Below are positions 36,764 to 37,085 of a DNA stretch of 37,085 nt, piece by piece (position 1 is the stretch's first letter; the number at the start of each line of letters is the position of its first letter). The DNA is from a virus. The notes below the pieces were generated by a model. The model did not search any database, was not told where the DNA came from, and saw only the letters and a list, made by a program, of their open reading frames with translations. The stretch covers positions 1 through 37,085 of the IMG/VR virus record IMGVR_UViG_3300034112_001420; one strand, given 5' to 3'. The translations under genes and the position numbers were made by a program.

Positions 36764-37085
36764 ATGAATGAAAATAAACCAATGGTTGTGTGGGAAAAAT
36801 GGATAGATCCTTTTGGTAGAGATACTGATGAGGCTAAGTGGACTGACTATAATAATAATATTGATGATCTTAATGAAATATTGCCAGAATCTAATGATCT
36901 AGATGAAGATAATCATAAACACCTGGTAAATAATCCTATTAAAGTTATAGCTTCTCCACTAGGACTCATACCATACAATGAACACACAGCAAGTAGTAAA
37001 ATTTTTAATTTTTGGCTTGGTCATACAAATTTCAATATAAGTAATGAAATTAAGGATTTAATTGAGCGGTCTCATGGTGTAGAAA
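36764..37085 (+). CDS. Phage protein, cut off by the window end
   Basis: About 107 residues are visible from ATG 36764; the frame is still open at the last base. The first part is acidic (WEKWIDPFGRDTDEAKW). The visible end reads SPLGLIPYNEHTASSKIFNF and then WLGHTNFNISNEIKDLIE with ERSHGVE, a pattern I associate with a short conserved protein in T4-related and other large phages, but without a known function. The gene continues beyond the window. Confidence 0.7.
   Translation, partial: MNENKPMVVWEKWIDPFGRDTDEAKWTDYNNNIDDLNEILPESNDLDEDNHKHLVNNPIKVIASPLGLIPYNEHTASSKIFNFWLGHTNFNISNEIKDLIERSHGVE

Noticed and set aside
1-37085. CRISPR array, insertion sequence or integrase/attachment site
   Set aside because: No regularly spaced repeats, no transposase or integrase motifs and no direct-repeat ends were seen.

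Overview
The window is a continuous piece of a large, AT-rich, tailed double-stranded DNA phage genome (probably a big myovirus with some T4-like content). Every gene I can support lies on the + strand. Genes are packed with 1-50 base overlaps, often ATGA junctions, and many are short proteins of unknown function. The phage assignment rests on the rIIA-rIIB pair, ThyX, a phage-type ATP-dependent ligase, free-standing HNH endonucleases, a phage-encoded sigma factor and structural-type genes at the right end. No terminase, major capsid, portal or polymerase gene is inside the window. The host cannot be named. It reads TTGACA/TATAAT sigma70-type promoters and GGAG Shine-Dalgarno sites.

Layout. 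1-2950: small unknown proteins, a predicted HExxH metallopeptidase and ThyX. 2960-7030: UV-damage endonuclease, an HNH protein, a deaminase-fold protein, zinc-ribbon and other small proteins, with three strong promoters. 7020-7770: an RNA segment, with a promoter firing almost at the 5' end of a tRNA, a small membrane protein and a complete phage-encoded tmRNA (ssrA). 7771-12900: HNH protein, DNA ligase, sulfotransferase-like protein, HhH-GPD-type DNA glycosylase and an HTH protein, again promoter-punctuated. 12900-15365: a structured non-coding stretch, a tRNA with anticodon UAA, then small proteins including a kinase-like fold. 15360-19510: rIIA and rIIB, then a shortened tRNA-like sequence lacking a D arm. 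19515-23820: a zinc-ribbon/RuvA-domain-III-like protein directly upstream of a RuvB-type helicase, a membrane protein, an actin-like ATPase, an AlkB-like dioxygenase and a secreted trypsin-like protease. 24600-33455: a macro-domain protein, two methyltransferases, a sugar-nucleotide epimerase and four glycosyltransferases, interrupted by a nucleoside 2-deoxyribosyltransferase-like protein and a GMP reductase. 33421 to end: probable virion-related genes and a sigma70-family factor.

How the parts fit (inference). ThyX, the deaminase-like protein, the deoxyribosyltransferase-like protein and GMP reductase re-route nucleotide pools. UvdE, ligase, the HhH glycosylase, AlkB and RuvB form an unusually broad DNA repair/recombination set. 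The tRNAs and tmRNA adjust translation. Genes sit in two visible codon-usage classes. Promoter-proximal genes such as the ligase, rIIA and rIIB favour CGT and nearly avoid TTA and ATA, while the glycan cluster is full of TTA, ATA and AGA. The two recognisable tRNAs have anticodons that read UUA and probably AUA. The glycan cluster could modify virion proteins, DNA or the host surface. The sigma factor beside structural genes suggests a late-transcription switch.

The only stretch longer than 300 bases without a protein gene is 7397-7770, which holds the tmRNA. The 132-base gap 23822-23953 holds one forward promoter.
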